DNA from: Caldilineaceae bacterium
GTDB lineage: Bacteria > Chloroflexota > Anaerolineae > Caldilineales > Caldilineaceae
DNA length: 64,000 nt
Assembly: GCA_026645575.1 (NCBI GenBank)
Contig: JAPKMW010000019.1
Coordinates: 1 to 64,000, forward strand
Direction: 5' to 3'
Positions 15,574-24,272 of the stretch are shown here, piece by piece (the first letter of the stretch is position 1; every line of letters begins with the position of its first letter). The position numbers and the translations under genes were made by a program. Below the pieces are notes generated by a model. It saw nothing but the letters and a program-made list of their open reading frames with translations. It did no database searches and was not told the DNA's origin.

Positions 15574-17352
15574 TTAGCCACTGGTCGGCGTCGCCATCGG
15601 GGTGGCGGGCGGCGGCAGCACCGGTGCCGGAGTGGGAGCGGCGGGTGTCGGCGTGAAGAGCGGACGCGCCGCCGGGACACTCAGCGAACCGGCAGCCCCC
15701 AGGCGTAGGGCTAACAATACCGGCTCGCGCCCCAACCCAATCGGCCAGACAATCGTATCGTGCGCCACCGCCGGCCAGGCGATGATGCCCCCCGGCGCCT
15801 GATAGTTCCAAACGATCTCGCCGCTCTCGCTCAGCAGGGCGTAGATCAGCCCGTCATAGGTGGCAGTGAAGATCAGATCGTTAACCACGGTCACCGCAGT
15901 GAAAGCAATGGCCGGCAAAAAGGTAGACCAGAGAATCTCACCAGTGTTGACATCCAGCGCCACTACTTCGCCCGTACCGTCAGAATAGCGGGTGCGCCCT
16001 TCAATGTTTTCAACCGCTTCGTTGCCTTCTTTGGCGTCAAAGGCGGTGGCGGTGTAGGGGCTGGGCAGATTGGCGGTGACAACATAGACAATGCCATCGG
16101 CAAAGGCCGCCGGGGTCTCGATCCCGCCCCAGAAGCCGGGCAAAACATTGATCACTTCACCCAGCGGCAACTCGGTCAGGTGGCTGTTTTCATGCAAGCC
16201 AACCGGCGTTTGCCAGACCAGCTCGCCGCTCGCCCGGTCAAAGGCATAGACCACCCCCTCCTTGCCGGTGCCGATGACCAGCGGACGTTCCGTCCCATTG
16301 TTCTGGGCGGTAGCAAGCATAGGCGGATTCTGGAAGTCATAGTTAAAGAGATCGCGCGGGCGTACCTGGTTATACCAGACCAGTTCCCCCGTCCGCCCGT
16401 TGATGGCGAGCATCGATTCGGAGTAGAGATTGGGACTGGGGCGGCTGGACGCATTGGGGTAATCGACCGTGCCGGGCATGGGGGCCGGATTGCCCGTCCC
16501 CCAAAAGGTCATGCCGGTTTCGGTGTCAATGGCGGGCGGGAACCAGACGCCGGCGCCACTGTTGACCCACGGGTTGCCCCAGTAGTCGTCGGTCATGGTC
16601 TGAAAGCTCCAGAGGATTGCACCGTTCTCCTGGTCGATGCCGTAGACGTGGCCGCTGGTGCCTTGCAGGTTGAGACTCATGTTCTCATCGGGATTTTCTG
16701 AATAGGCGCCGGCGCCAACGCCGCTGTAGACATAGCCGCCATAAACCAGCGGTTGGTAGGCGCCGGCGGGGCCACCCAGTTCCGCCTGCCACACCTCGGC
16801 CCCACTTGCCAGGTCAAGCGCCACTTGATGGTTGATGCCATTTTGGGCAAAGAGCTTGCCCCACCCGATAGCCGGGCCATTGGGGCCAAAAGCTTTCTGG
16901 TCATAGAGCTTCTGCCAGATGACGCGGCCATCGACAAAGTCAAGCGCAAAGATATTGCTGCGCAGATCCTGAAAGTAGACGACACCATTGGCGATCAGTG
17001 GGTTAGTGGCCGCCGATCCCCATTTGGAGGCGCCGGGAATGGCAAAGGCCCACGCCATGCCCAGTTGCGCCACGTTGCCGGCATTGATGGCGGCATCCAT
17101 GGTCGCTCGTGTGTTGCTGTAATTCTTATTCGCCATCGGCCACTCGTGAGCCGCCTGCTCCACCTCCGGCGGCACGGCAGAGACAGGAACCACTGTCGCT
17201 ACCCGCTCGGGAACGGCGGTCGGCGTCTTAAAGGGGGTGCGCGGGGTGGCGGTTGGGTTGCGTTCGTAGGCGAGCCAATCGACGCCGCAACCACTGGCAA
17301 CCACCAGCGCCAGGGACAAAGATAGACCAAGAAGCTGCCTTGTGAAGTTCAT
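15574..17352 (-). CDS. PQQ-type beta-propeller lipoprotein (quinoprotein dehydrogenase-like)
   Basis: 592 residues with a lipobox (LVVASGC). The body is an eight-bladed quinoprotein fold: NKNYSNTRATMDAAINAGNV at the start matches the W-x-x-Y-x-x-D-x-x-N-x-R-x-S/T pattern of PQQ alcohol dehydrogenases, and later blades carry GxxxALDxxxGxxxW repeats such as GVVYAFDRASGELVWQTPVG and GEVVALDVNTGEILW. The tail is a Pro/Thr-rich stretch. It is a close paralog of the 29586-31286 gene, with the same GPNGPAIGWGKLFAQ block. The likely electron acceptor is a c-type cytochrome; the adjacent cytochrome gene is frameshifted. Substrate is unknown. Confidence 0.82.
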   Translation of the reverse strand: MNFTRQLLGLSLSLALVVASGCGVDWLAYERNPTATPRTPFKTPTAVPERVATVVPVSAVPPEVEQAAHEWPMANKNYSNTRATMDAAINAGNVAQLGMAWAFAIPGASKWGSAATNPLIANGVVYFQDLRSNIFALDFVDGRVIWQKLYDQKAFGPNGPAIGWGKLFAQNGINHQVALDLASGAEVWQAELGGPAGAYQPLVYGGYVYSGVGAGAYSENPDENMSLNLQGTSGHVYGIDQENGAILWSFQTMTDDYWGNPWVNSGAGVWFPPAIDTETGMTFWGTGNPAPMPGTVDYPNASSRPSPNLYSESMLAINGRTGELVWYNQVRPRDLFNYDFQNPPMLATAQNNGTERPLVIGTGKEGVVYAFDRASGELVWQTPVGLHENSHLTELPLGEVINVLPGFWGGIETPAAFADGIVYVVTANLPSPYTATAFDAKEGNEAVENIEGRTRYSDGTGEVVALDVNTGEILWSTFLPAIAFTAVTVVNDLIFTATYDGLIYALLSESGEIVWNYQAPGGIIAWPAVAHDTIVWPIGLGREPVLLALRLGAAGSLSVPAARPLFTPTPAAPTPAPVLPPPATPMATPTSG

Positions 17353-17480
17353 GCCATGTTGCTCCTGCTGTTGCTTTGCAAATTGTTCCTGACTTGTCTG
17401 GATCGTTGGGCTTAGGAAATTGAGAGATTTTAGGAGATTGAGAGATTATAGAGATTTCGTCGAACCAATCTCTCAATCTC

Positions 17481-17844
17481 TCACTTGGCCTGCGTTCGGC
17501 TTACCGTCGAAGCCTTATTGCCCCAAGCAGTGCGAATATACGAAATCACCTGCGCCCGCTCCTCCAGCGTAAGTTGATCGCGGAAGGCGGGCATACTCCC
17601 GCGGCCATTCAGGACAATCTCAATCACCGGTTCAGGGTTATGCAACATCACAATCGGATTTTGCCAGGTGGGGGAAGACCTGGGCATAGCCCTCGCCATC
17701 CGGTTGGTGACAGATGGCGCAATTCTGGGTATAGACCTGGCGCCCAGCGGCAATCTCATCGGCCTCGGTCGGCATGGTGCAGGCGAACAGGCCAACGGCA
17801 CTCGCCACCAAGAGCAGAAAGCCCCACCAACGATTTTTGACCAT
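17481..17844 (-). pseudogene. frameshifted mono-heme cytochrome c lipoprotein
   Basis: From ATG 17844 (GGAG upstream) comes a lipoprotein signal (FLLLVASAVGLFAC), then QNCAICHQPDGEGYAQVFPH. The frame then drifts to a premature stop. The expected continuation NPIVMLHNPEPVIEIVLNGR, the distal Met in GSMPAF and SYIRTAWGN follow in another frame to 17481. Aligned with the intact paralog at 31305, the join near 17660-17668 lacks two bases (or has one extra). It could be a real mutation or a sequencing error. Confidence 0.78.
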
Positions 17845-17865
17845 GCGTACTCCTTTCACCCCTGA

Positions 17866-17920
17866 GATCGCCGCCATCCTGGCGGCAACCGACACACTGG
17901 CCGCCAGGATGGCGGCGATC
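17866..17920. repeat. perfect 21-bp inverted repeat
   Basis: Arms 17866-17886 and 17900-17920 are exact complements (GATCGCCGCCATCCTGGCGGC) around a 13-base loop. It sits between the P-type ATPase gene and the downstream cytochrome gene, so it may end the ATPase transcript. There is no T-run. Confidence 0.75.
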
Positions 17921-17930
17921 CCAGGCAAAA

Positions 17931-20654
17931 TCATCCCACAGCCCCGGCGGTCTGGCGTTGACCGCCACGCAACCACTTGAAGATCTCCAGTACAATCAAC
18001 ACCGTTGAGGCGAGCAGCGCCAACCACCCAAATTGCCCCAATGTCACCGGCGCAGTCTCCAGGATCGATTGGAGGAAGGGCAAGTGTAGCGCCAGAATGT
18101 GCAAGCCCAGCGCCACCGGCACGCCGATCATCAGAATCGGGTTGCGCCGGAGCGGCACACGGAAGGCTGATACATATTCGGAGCGGCAATTGAAGACATG
18201 GAAATTCTGGAAAAACACCATGAGCAACAGCACCAGGTTGCGGGCGGCAAACTCGTTCATGCCGACGTTCAGCAACCAGACCCAGACGCCAAAGCTGATC
18301 AGCCCCATGACAGCGCCGGCCAGGGCCGTCTGTTGGATCATCAAGCGGTTGAAGATGCCTTCGGTCGGCGGGCGGGGGGTGCGCTGCATGGCGCCGGGTT
18401 CGCCCCCTTCAAAGGCCAGGGCCACATCCTGAATGCCATTGGTGACGAGGTTGAGCCAGAGAATCTGCACCGGCAGCAGCGGGAGGGGCAACCCGGTGCT
18501 GACCGCCAGCAGGAACAGGATGATCTCGGCGACGCCGGTCGAGATGAGCAGGTAGATGACCTTGCGCACATTGTCATAGGCAAAGCGCCCCTCGCGCACG
18601 CCATCGACAATCGAGGCAAAGTTGTCATCGGTGACAATGATCGAGGCGGTGTCCTTGGCAATGTCGGTGCCGGATCCCATGGCCACGCCGATGTTGGCGG
18701 CGCGCAGGGCCGGCGCATCATTCACCCCATCCCCGGTGACGGCAACAAAGTGACCCAAGCGGCGCAGCGCCTGGACAATATGCAGCTTTTGCAAGGGCGT
18801 CACTCGTGCAAAGACCCGCACCGGCTTGACCGCTTCGATAAAGGCCGGCTCTTCGCCGCTTTCCGCCGGCGGCAGGTCGCGTCCGGCCAGCAACCCGGTC
18901 GATTGGTCGGCAATGCCGGCATCGCGCGCAATGGAGAGCGCCGTCGCCGGATGATCGCCGGTAATCATCACAACTTGGATACCGGCCCGCTTACAGGCCG
19001 CAACCGCCGCCTTTGCCTCTGGCCGCAGCGGGTCGATCATGCCCACCAGACCAAGCAGCGTCAAGGGTGGCATGACACTTTCGGGAAACTCGTTCGTGAT
19101 TTCGCCACTCGCCGTTTCACCCTGGGCAATCGCCAGCACGCGATAACCGTTGGCGGCCTGCCGTTCCGCTTCGGCTTCCACTGCTGCCCGATCCAGGGGA
19201 GCCAGCCCTTCGGCGGTGCGCATTCGGGTGCAAAAGGCCAGCACCGCCTCCATCGCCCCTTTGACGGCAACCTGAACCCCTGCGTTGTCGGCGCTCTGAT
19301 AGGCTTTGGCCGCATACTTGCGCTCCGAATCAAAAGGGATCTCACCGACAACGGTCACGGCCTGGCGGGTTGCGTTGGGGTCGAGACCCAATTTATAGCC
19401 CAATGCCAGCAGCGCCACATCCACCGCATCACCGGTTTGCTGCCACTGGTCGCCCACCCGGCGCAGCCCGGCATCGTTACAGATGACGGCCGCCTTGGCC
19501 AGCGTCGCAGCCTGGTCACGGGTGGCGGCGGCGAGCGCCCCGCCGTCGGACAGGGTGACGGCGCCTTCATCGCTGTAACCGGCGCCGGTGACGGTCAGGG
19601 CTTGGTCAACGGGCAGGACGACCAGGCGCACGGTCTGTTCATTGACGGTAAGGGTGCCGGTTTTGTCGCTGGCAATCAGCGTGCAACTGCCCAAGCCTTC
19701 CACCGCCGGCATTCGGCGCACAATCACACTCTGGCGCGCCATGCGGTTGACGGCAATCGAAAGGGCGACGGTGAGCGCCACCGGCAACCCTTCGGGGATG
19801 GCGGAGACAGCCAATGCCACCGCCAGGAAGAAGGCGTCGAGCAGGGAAACGCCCTGCACCAACGCAATTACGGCCAGCAGCGCCACCGCCGCCAGCACCA
19901 AATAGCTGATGATGTGGACAAAGCGCTCCATGCGAATGAGCAGCGGTGGTTTGGTCTCGGCGCTTAGGGTGGTCGCCTCGGCGATGCGGCCAATCTCGGT
20001 TTGCAGACCAGTGGCAACGACGGCCCCCAGCCCACGCCCGGCCACTACCGTCGAGCCGGCGTAGGCCATGTTAAAGCGATCCCCCAGTGCGGCATCCGTC
20101 GTCGGCAATGCTTGACTGTTTTTGACCACCGCCACCGATTCGCCGGTCAGCAGCGATTCATCAATCGACAGGTTGGTCGAGCGCAAGAGGCGTAGATCGG
20201 CCGGCACCCGGTCGCCGGCTTCGAGCAGGACCATGTCGCCCGGCGTCAACTCGGCGGCCTCTACATTTTGCTCACTACCTTCCCGACGCACGGTGGCGAT
20301 CAGTTTGAGCAGACTCTGTAAGGCGGCAGCGCTCTGTTCGGCGCGCCACTCTTGAAACGTGCCCAAGCCGGCATTGAGCAGCACCACGGCAAAGATAAAG
20401 ATGGCGTCTTCAAAATCGCCCAGTAGCAGGGCGACGGCGCCCGCCGCCAGCAGAATGTAAATGAGCGGGCTTTGAAACTGATGCAGGATGATCTGCAACA
20501 ACGTCGGCGGCGGGTTGGTCGGCAATTCGTTGCGGCCAAAGCGCTGCTGCCGTTCTGCCACCTGCGTCGGGTTCAATCCGTCCGGCGTTACTTGCAGCGT
20601 TGTCAGCACGGCTTCGGTCGATTCGGTATGCCAGCTTTGATTGCGTAATTCCAT
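17931..20654 (-). CDS. P-type cation-transporting ATPase (P2-like)
   Basis: ATP-driven cation pump of 907 residues. Landmarks: N-terminal cation-ATPase domain, TGES actuator motif (LLTGESVAV), membrane PEGLP, the phosphorylation site DKTGTLT with Asp about 330, MITGDHP and TGDGVNDAPALR hinge motifs. The sixth helix reads NLVTNGIQDVALAFE, where calcium pumps carry a related NLVTDG motif. Ion specificity is therefore probably calcium or another cation but not decided. ATG 20654 (or the adjoining ATG 20657) follows AAGGAG closely. It stands among respiratory genes without obvious functional linkage. Confidence 0.93.
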   Translation of the reverse strand: MELRNQSWHTESTEAVLTTLQVTPDGLNPTQVAERQQRFGRNELPTNPPPTLLQIILHQFQSPLIYILLAAGAVALLLGDFEDAIFIFAVVLLNAGLGTFQEWRAEQSAAALQSLLKLIATVRREGSEQNVEAAELTPGDMVLLEAGDRVPADLRLLRSTNLSIDESLLTGESVAVVKNSQALPTTDAALGDRFNMAYAGSTVVAGRGLGAVVATGLQTEIGRIAEATTLSAETKPPLLIRMERFVHIISYLVLAAVALLAVIALVQGVSLLDAFFLAVALAVSAIPEGLPVALTVALSIAVNRMARQSVIVRRMPAVEGLGSCTLIASDKTGTLTVNEQTVRLVVLPVDQALTVTGAGYSDEGAVTLSDGGALAAATRDQAATLAKAAVICNDAGLRRVGDQWQQTGDAVDVALLALGYKLGLDPNATRQAVTVVGEIPFDSERKYAAKAYQSADNAGVQVAVKGAMEAVLAFCTRMRTAEGLAPLDRAAVEAEAERQAANGYRVLAIAQGETASGEITNEFPESVMPPLTLLGLVGMIDPLRPEAKAAVAACKRAGIQVVMITGDHPATALSIARDAGIADQSTGLLAGRDLPPAESGEEPAFIEAVKPVRVFARVTPLQKLHIVQALRRLGHFVAVTGDGVNDAPALRAANIGVAMGSGTDIAKDTASIIVTDDNFASIVDGVREGRFAYDNVRKVIYLLISTGVAEIILFLLAVSTGLPLPLLPVQILWLNLVTNGIQDVALAFEGGEPGAMQRTPRPPTEGIFNRLMIQQTALAGAVMGLISFGVWVWLLNVGMNEFAARNLVLLLMVFFQNFHVFNCRSEYVSAFRVPLRRNPILMIGVPVALGLHILALHLPFLQSILETAPVTLGQFGWLALLASTVLIVLEIFKWLRGGQRQTAGAVG

Positions 20655-20768
20655 CATTCTCCTTACCCTGCTAACGGAGGACTTAGGGCCAGAGCAGTCA
20701 GCTTTGTGCAACTTGATTGCTCTGGCACGCTGTACGTCCTGTACAACTACTGGCGCGGCCTACTCCGT

Positions 20769-21032
20769 TTAGCCTTTGACCTGGTAGCCTTGCGCCTGCA
20801 GGCTGGTTTGCTGTTTGGAGACATAGGCTTCACCCCCCTCATAAATGAGTTTGGCAATGTCGGGCGGGGTGAACCGTGGCGAAGCGGCGAGATATTGCGC
20901 CGGTTCAATAACATGGACGAGAAAAAGTTCGGTTTCCGTAGGCGCAGTCAACCGCTTTAGATAGGGCAAAACCTGCTCGGCGAACTCAGAGCCGTCTAAC
21001 GGCACGATAATCTTGCGATAACGTTTCAGCAT
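20769..21032 (-). pseudogene. truncated universal stress protein
   Basis: 87 residues that begin like a UspA domain: YRKIIVPLDGSEFAEQVLPY, then ELFLVHVIEPAQY. They stop after QTSLQAQGYQVKG. A complete domain has about 140-150 residues and ends with a nucleotide-binding G-x2-G-x9-G-S/T motif, absent here (compare the full copy at 40869). AAGGAG precedes the ATG. The 3' part was probably deleted when the junction with the ATPase gene formed. Confidence 0.65.
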
Positions 21033-21084
21033 CACCTTCTCCTTTCATTGCTGACTTGTCCTTATCAGTAACTAGACAAGCAGG

Positions 21085-21756
21085 TTATGGTTCGTTCAGT
21101 GTAATTTCCCTCGCCGTTGCCGGCCCGACCAGCGTGTCGGCAGGCAGTAGATCTTCGTTGGCCAGCATATAGGCAGTCACGGCCCAATATTGCTCTTCCG
21201 GTAAGCTACCTGGTGCGGCGGGAGGCATGGTGCGGCGGGTGTAGGCAAAAAGTTCAAGCGCAGTACCATATTGGACTAGTGCAGCGGCATCTAAGACCGG
21301 CCCTGCTCCGCCGGCGACATGACAGGAAGCGCAACGGGCGGCAAACACTTGTTCACCGGCAGCGACTTGTTCCGCCGGCACTGGTTGGGCGCCGTCTTCG
21401 GCAGCCATCGTTTGATCCCCTTCTTCCGCCGCCGCATCCTGAGCGCCGATGAGGGCAATGTCCGCTGGTGATAAGGGGGCAGCACCCAAGGCGGCCGCAT
21501 CCGCCGGCAGATGACACTGGGTGCAACTGCTGTTCGGCCATCCCAGGTGATTGGCCGGGTAAGGGACGGCGCGCGTGGGGCCATGGCATTCAACACAATT
21601 TTCATAGCCGGCCAGGGGATGGGGAATCACCGGTGCGGCAGCCACCGCTGCCGTCGTCGCCTGGCCTGGCGTCTGAATTAGCGCGAAAACAACTGACAAT
21701 AGAATGACCAATACTTCAGTGACGACCACCAACTGGTTGGCAAAGGCGTGACGCAT
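21085..21756 (-). CDS. membrane-anchored tri-heme cytochrome c
   Basis: 223 residues with an N-terminal hydrophobic anchor (LVVVTEVLVILLSVVFALI) and three CxxCH heme sites: CVECH and CTQCH close together in the N-terminal half, and CASCH in a C-terminal class I-like domain (GEQVFAARCASCHVAGGAGP, later RRTMPPAAPGSLPEEQYW with a likely distal Met). The first pair resembles small multiheme NapC/NirT-like or di-heme modules. ATG 21756 follows AAAGGAA. Its role is probably electron transfer between the surface oxidoreductases and the oxidases. Confidence 0.85.
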   Translation of the reverse strand: MRHAFANQLVVVTEVLVILLSVVFALIQTPGQATTAAVAAAPVIPHPLAGYENCVECHGPTRAVPYPANHLGWPNSSCTQCHLPADAAALGAAPLSPADIALIGAQDAAAEEGDQTMAAEDGAQPVPAEQVAAGEQVFAARCASCHVAGGAGPVLDAAALVQYGTALELFAYTRRTMPPAAPGSLPEEQYWAVTAYMLANEDLLPADTLVGPATAREITLNEP

Positions 21757-21856
21757 CGTTCCTTTCAACTTTATTGTCCTGGTCGGGTTGTTCTCCTTGT
21801 CAAGTAAAATTTTCTTGGTGATAGCTTGGCTTTCTCCTTTCCAGGTAGGATCGCCA

Positions 21857-22345
21857 TTAGCGATTCACCGCCACCCAATGCCACCACCGATCGTCGCGAA
21901 GGGTGTACAGATAGGCGCTGATATTGCGCGCATCTTCCGGTGTTACCCCCAGATCGGGCATGGCGCCGCCGGGCCGGAATGCCTGGGGATATTGAACAAA
22001 GCTGAAGAGATTTTCCGGCGTATTGGGCAACATGCCGGCAATGTAACCCCGCTCGGCCCAGGCGGTGAGCGGCGGCCCGACATGGGTGTTGGCGCCCGGC
22101 ACCCCAGGAATGGTGTGGCAGGCGTGGCAGCCGTAGGTTTGCAGCGCTTGCCACCCCCGTTCCGGGTCACCTGCGACCAGCAGCGGCGTCGTGCCTGCAT
22201 CCGGCGGCATAACCGGCGGGACAGCACAGGCGGTCGTCAAAAGCAAAGTGGCAAAGATCAGATAGGGCAAACCACGCTTGCCCATTGTCCGCTGCCGGCG
22301 ACACCCCCGCCACCCTTGCCATTGTTTCGCAACCCACACACCCAT
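21857..22345 (-). CDS. mono-heme cytochrome c lipoprotein
   Basis: One heme site (TYGCHACHTIPGVPG) and a distal Met region (RPGGAMPDLGVTPEDARNIS) make a complete class I domain of about 110 residues. The lipobox is LLTTACAV. ATG 22345 has an upstream AAAGG; ATG 22285 would give a tighter signal peptide and is the alternative. The ending YLYTLRDD is typical for this fold. It resembles the cytochromes that accept electrons from quinoprotein dehydrogenases, and the gene before it in transcription encodes one. Confidence 0.85.
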   Translation of the reverse strand: MGVWVAKQWQGWRGCRRQRTMGKRGLPYLIFATLLLTTACAVPPVMPPDAGTTPLLVAGDPERGWQALQTYGCHACHTIPGVPGANTHVGPPLTAWAERGYIAGMLPNTPENLFSFVQYPQAFRPGGAMPDLGVTPEDARNISAYLYTLRDDRWWHWVAVNR

Positions 22346-22435
22346 TGTTATAGCCTTTCTTTGCTCTGATCGCTGTCGTTGCCCATATACGTGCGGTTGC
22401 AAACCGCCCCTACGTGCGTCAGCTTCCTATGCGCT

Positions 22436-24136
22436 CTACTGGGGAGGCTCAGTTTCGGCGCCTTCCGGCACTTGATCAGCCGGTACAATCCGCCAGAGTG
22501 AACCAGGCGGGTTGTCCACCGGGGCCGGACCGCCATAGTTACAGACACAGGAGGTCACATAGAGGTTGCCCTCTTCATCTTCACCGGCGCCGGTCAACTG
22601 GATATTGGTGTCGGCCACCTCGGCATAGCGCCAGTCGCCATTTTCCCCCTGTTGCAAACCCCAGATTTTGCCGGAGCAGTAGTCGCCGCTCAAGTAGATG
22701 CCATTCAGATCGGCAAATTCTTCGCCGCGGTAGATGCCCAACCCGATGATCGAGCAGCCGCCATGATCGGCATGGGTGTATTCGGCCACGGGGAGAACGC
22801 CCACGGCGTTGCAACTTTCGGCTTCAATCGGGAAGCAGCGTGTCCCCATGAGGAAGTCCCAGCCATAGTTTTCGCCGCCTGGGCTATCGGCCGGCTGGAA
22901 GTTGATCTCTTCCGAGTGGTTCTGGCCGACATCGGGCAGATAGAGGTCGCCGGTTTGACTATCAAACTGGAATTTCCAGGGGTTGCGCAGGCCAAAGGCC
23001 CAGATTTCGGGGCGCGCCTCCGGCAAAATGTTGGCAAACTCAATCTCCGGCACGCCAAAGAGCTGCACCAGTTGCGGCTCGGCTGCTGGAGCAAAGGGAT
23101 TGTCCTCGGGAATGGCATAGGGACGACCATCCTCGTTGTCAACATCAATGCGTAATAGCTTGCCCAATAGGGTTGTCAGATCTTGACCGGCGCGCAGCGG
23201 GTCGCCTTCCCAGCCGCCGTCGCCGCTGCCGATGTAGAGATAGCCATCGGGGCCAAAGGCCAGTTCGCCGCCGTTGTGGTTGGCCCACGGCTGGTCGATC
23301 TGCATAATGACGCGGGCGCTGTCGGGGTCGGCCTGATCGGGGTTATCGGCAGAGAGCTGATACTCGACGATCATCGAATCGCCGTTGCGCAGCAATTCGG
23401 CAAAGTGGACAAAGAAGCGACCGTTGTTGGCAAAGTCGGGGTGAAACTCAATGTCATATAACCCTTGCTCCAGGAAAGCATCCAGCACCAGGTCGCTGAT
23501 ATCCAGGAACGGCTCCGCCATCACTTGTCCGTCCTGGGTGACAATCCGCACGGCACCGCTGCGTTCGACGACAAAGAGGCGACCGCTGCCATCACGCGCA
23601 CTGACTACATTGACCGGGTCCACCAAGCCGTCCGCAACTTTGACCAGCACCACCGAAACCGGAAGCTCTTCCGTTTCACCTGGCTCCACCGCAGCTTCAC
23701 CCAAAACCTGTATGGGCGAAATTTGGGCGGAGGGCATTAGCGGCCTCATGGCTAAGGGGGGCATCATCTCTGCCGTTGGCGCTTCTGCCGTCGGCGTTGC
23801 CTCTTCCGTTGCGGTCACCTCATCGGTCGGCGTCATGTCCTGCGTGGCGGTCACCGCTTCCGTGCCGGTTAGCTCTTCGGTTGGCGTCATCTCGTCCGTT
23901 GGTGTCATCTCCGCTGCGCCGGTCATTTCTTCCGTTGCTGTGATCTCCTCGGTTGGTGTCGTGGTTTCGGTTTGGGTAACCTCCTCGCTTGGTGTAGGCG
24001 TGGCGGCTTGGGCCAAGACTCTGGCCGTCACCCCACGCGCCGCCAGTTGCTCTTGCGTGACGAGCGCAAGCAGCAACAGCAGCAGCGAAAATGCGCCAAG
24101 GGTCATTAAAGAAAGCAATCTTCTGTTGTTACGCAT
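22436..24136 (-). CDS. secreted PQQ-dependent GSDH-type dehydrogenase
   Basis: 566 residues: N-terminal signal or anchor (LLSLMTLGAFSLLLLLLALV), about 90 residues of imperfect T-P-T-E-E-M repeats, then a soluble glucose/sorbosone dehydrogenase propeller. Motifs: VVERSGAVRIV, GLYDIEFHPDFANNGRFFV, NHNGGELAFGPDGYLYIGSG, GLRNPWKFQFD, DVGQNHSEEIN, NYGWDF. Extra Cys pairs (CFPIEAESC, CSIIG, YCSGK, SCVC) suggest disulfides. ATG 24136 has AAGGAG 8 bases upstream. It likely oxidises a sugar or aldose-like compound at the cell surface and passes electrons to the neighbouring cytochromes. Confidence 0.85.
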   Translation of the reverse strand: MRNNRRLLSLMTLGAFSLLLLLLALVTQEQLAARGVTARVLAQAATPTPSEEVTQTETTTPTEEITATEEMTGAAEMTPTDEMTPTEELTGTEAVTATQDMTPTDEVTATEEATPTAEAPTAEMMPPLAMRPLMPSAQISPIQVLGEAAVEPGETEELPVSVVLVKVADGLVDPVNVVSARDGSGRLFVVERSGAVRIVTQDGQVMAEPFLDISDLVLDAFLEQGLYDIEFHPDFANNGRFFVHFAELLRNGDSMIVEYQLSADNPDQADPDSARVIMQIDQPWANHNGGELAFGPDGYLYIGSGDGGWEGDPLRAGQDLTTLLGKLLRIDVDNEDGRPYAIPEDNPFAPAAEPQLVQLFGVPEIEFANILPEARPEIWAFGLRNPWKFQFDSQTGDLYLPDVGQNHSEEINFQPADSPGGENYGWDFLMGTRCFPIEAESCNAVGVLPVAEYTHADHGGCSIIGLGIYRGEEFADLNGIYLSGDYCSGKIWGLQQGENGDWRYAEVADTNIQLTGAGEDEEGNLYVTSCVCNYGGPAPVDNPPGSLWRIVPADQVPEGAETEPPQ

Positions 24137-24272
24137 CAAGTTCACTCCTTTTGTCTACGCCGGATTCACAGTGGAAGCGGAGCGTGCTCCCTCTCCCATT
24201 AGTTCAACAAAGTAAATCAACAAGGTAAAACAGATATTGCCCAGATTGACGCTGCTTGGCGTTGGCGTGTGG

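Noticed and set aside
18198..19967. A 589-codon + strand frame
   Set aside because: Antisense of the P-type ATPase; low-complexity Gly/His/Arg composition and no recognisable domain.
23760..24000. Regular 18-base periodic sequence that could be taken for a CRISPR or tandem DNA repeat
   Set aside because: It encodes the T-P-T-E-E-M linker of the GSDH protein; there are no identical repeats with unique spacers. No CRISPR array was seen anywhere in the window.
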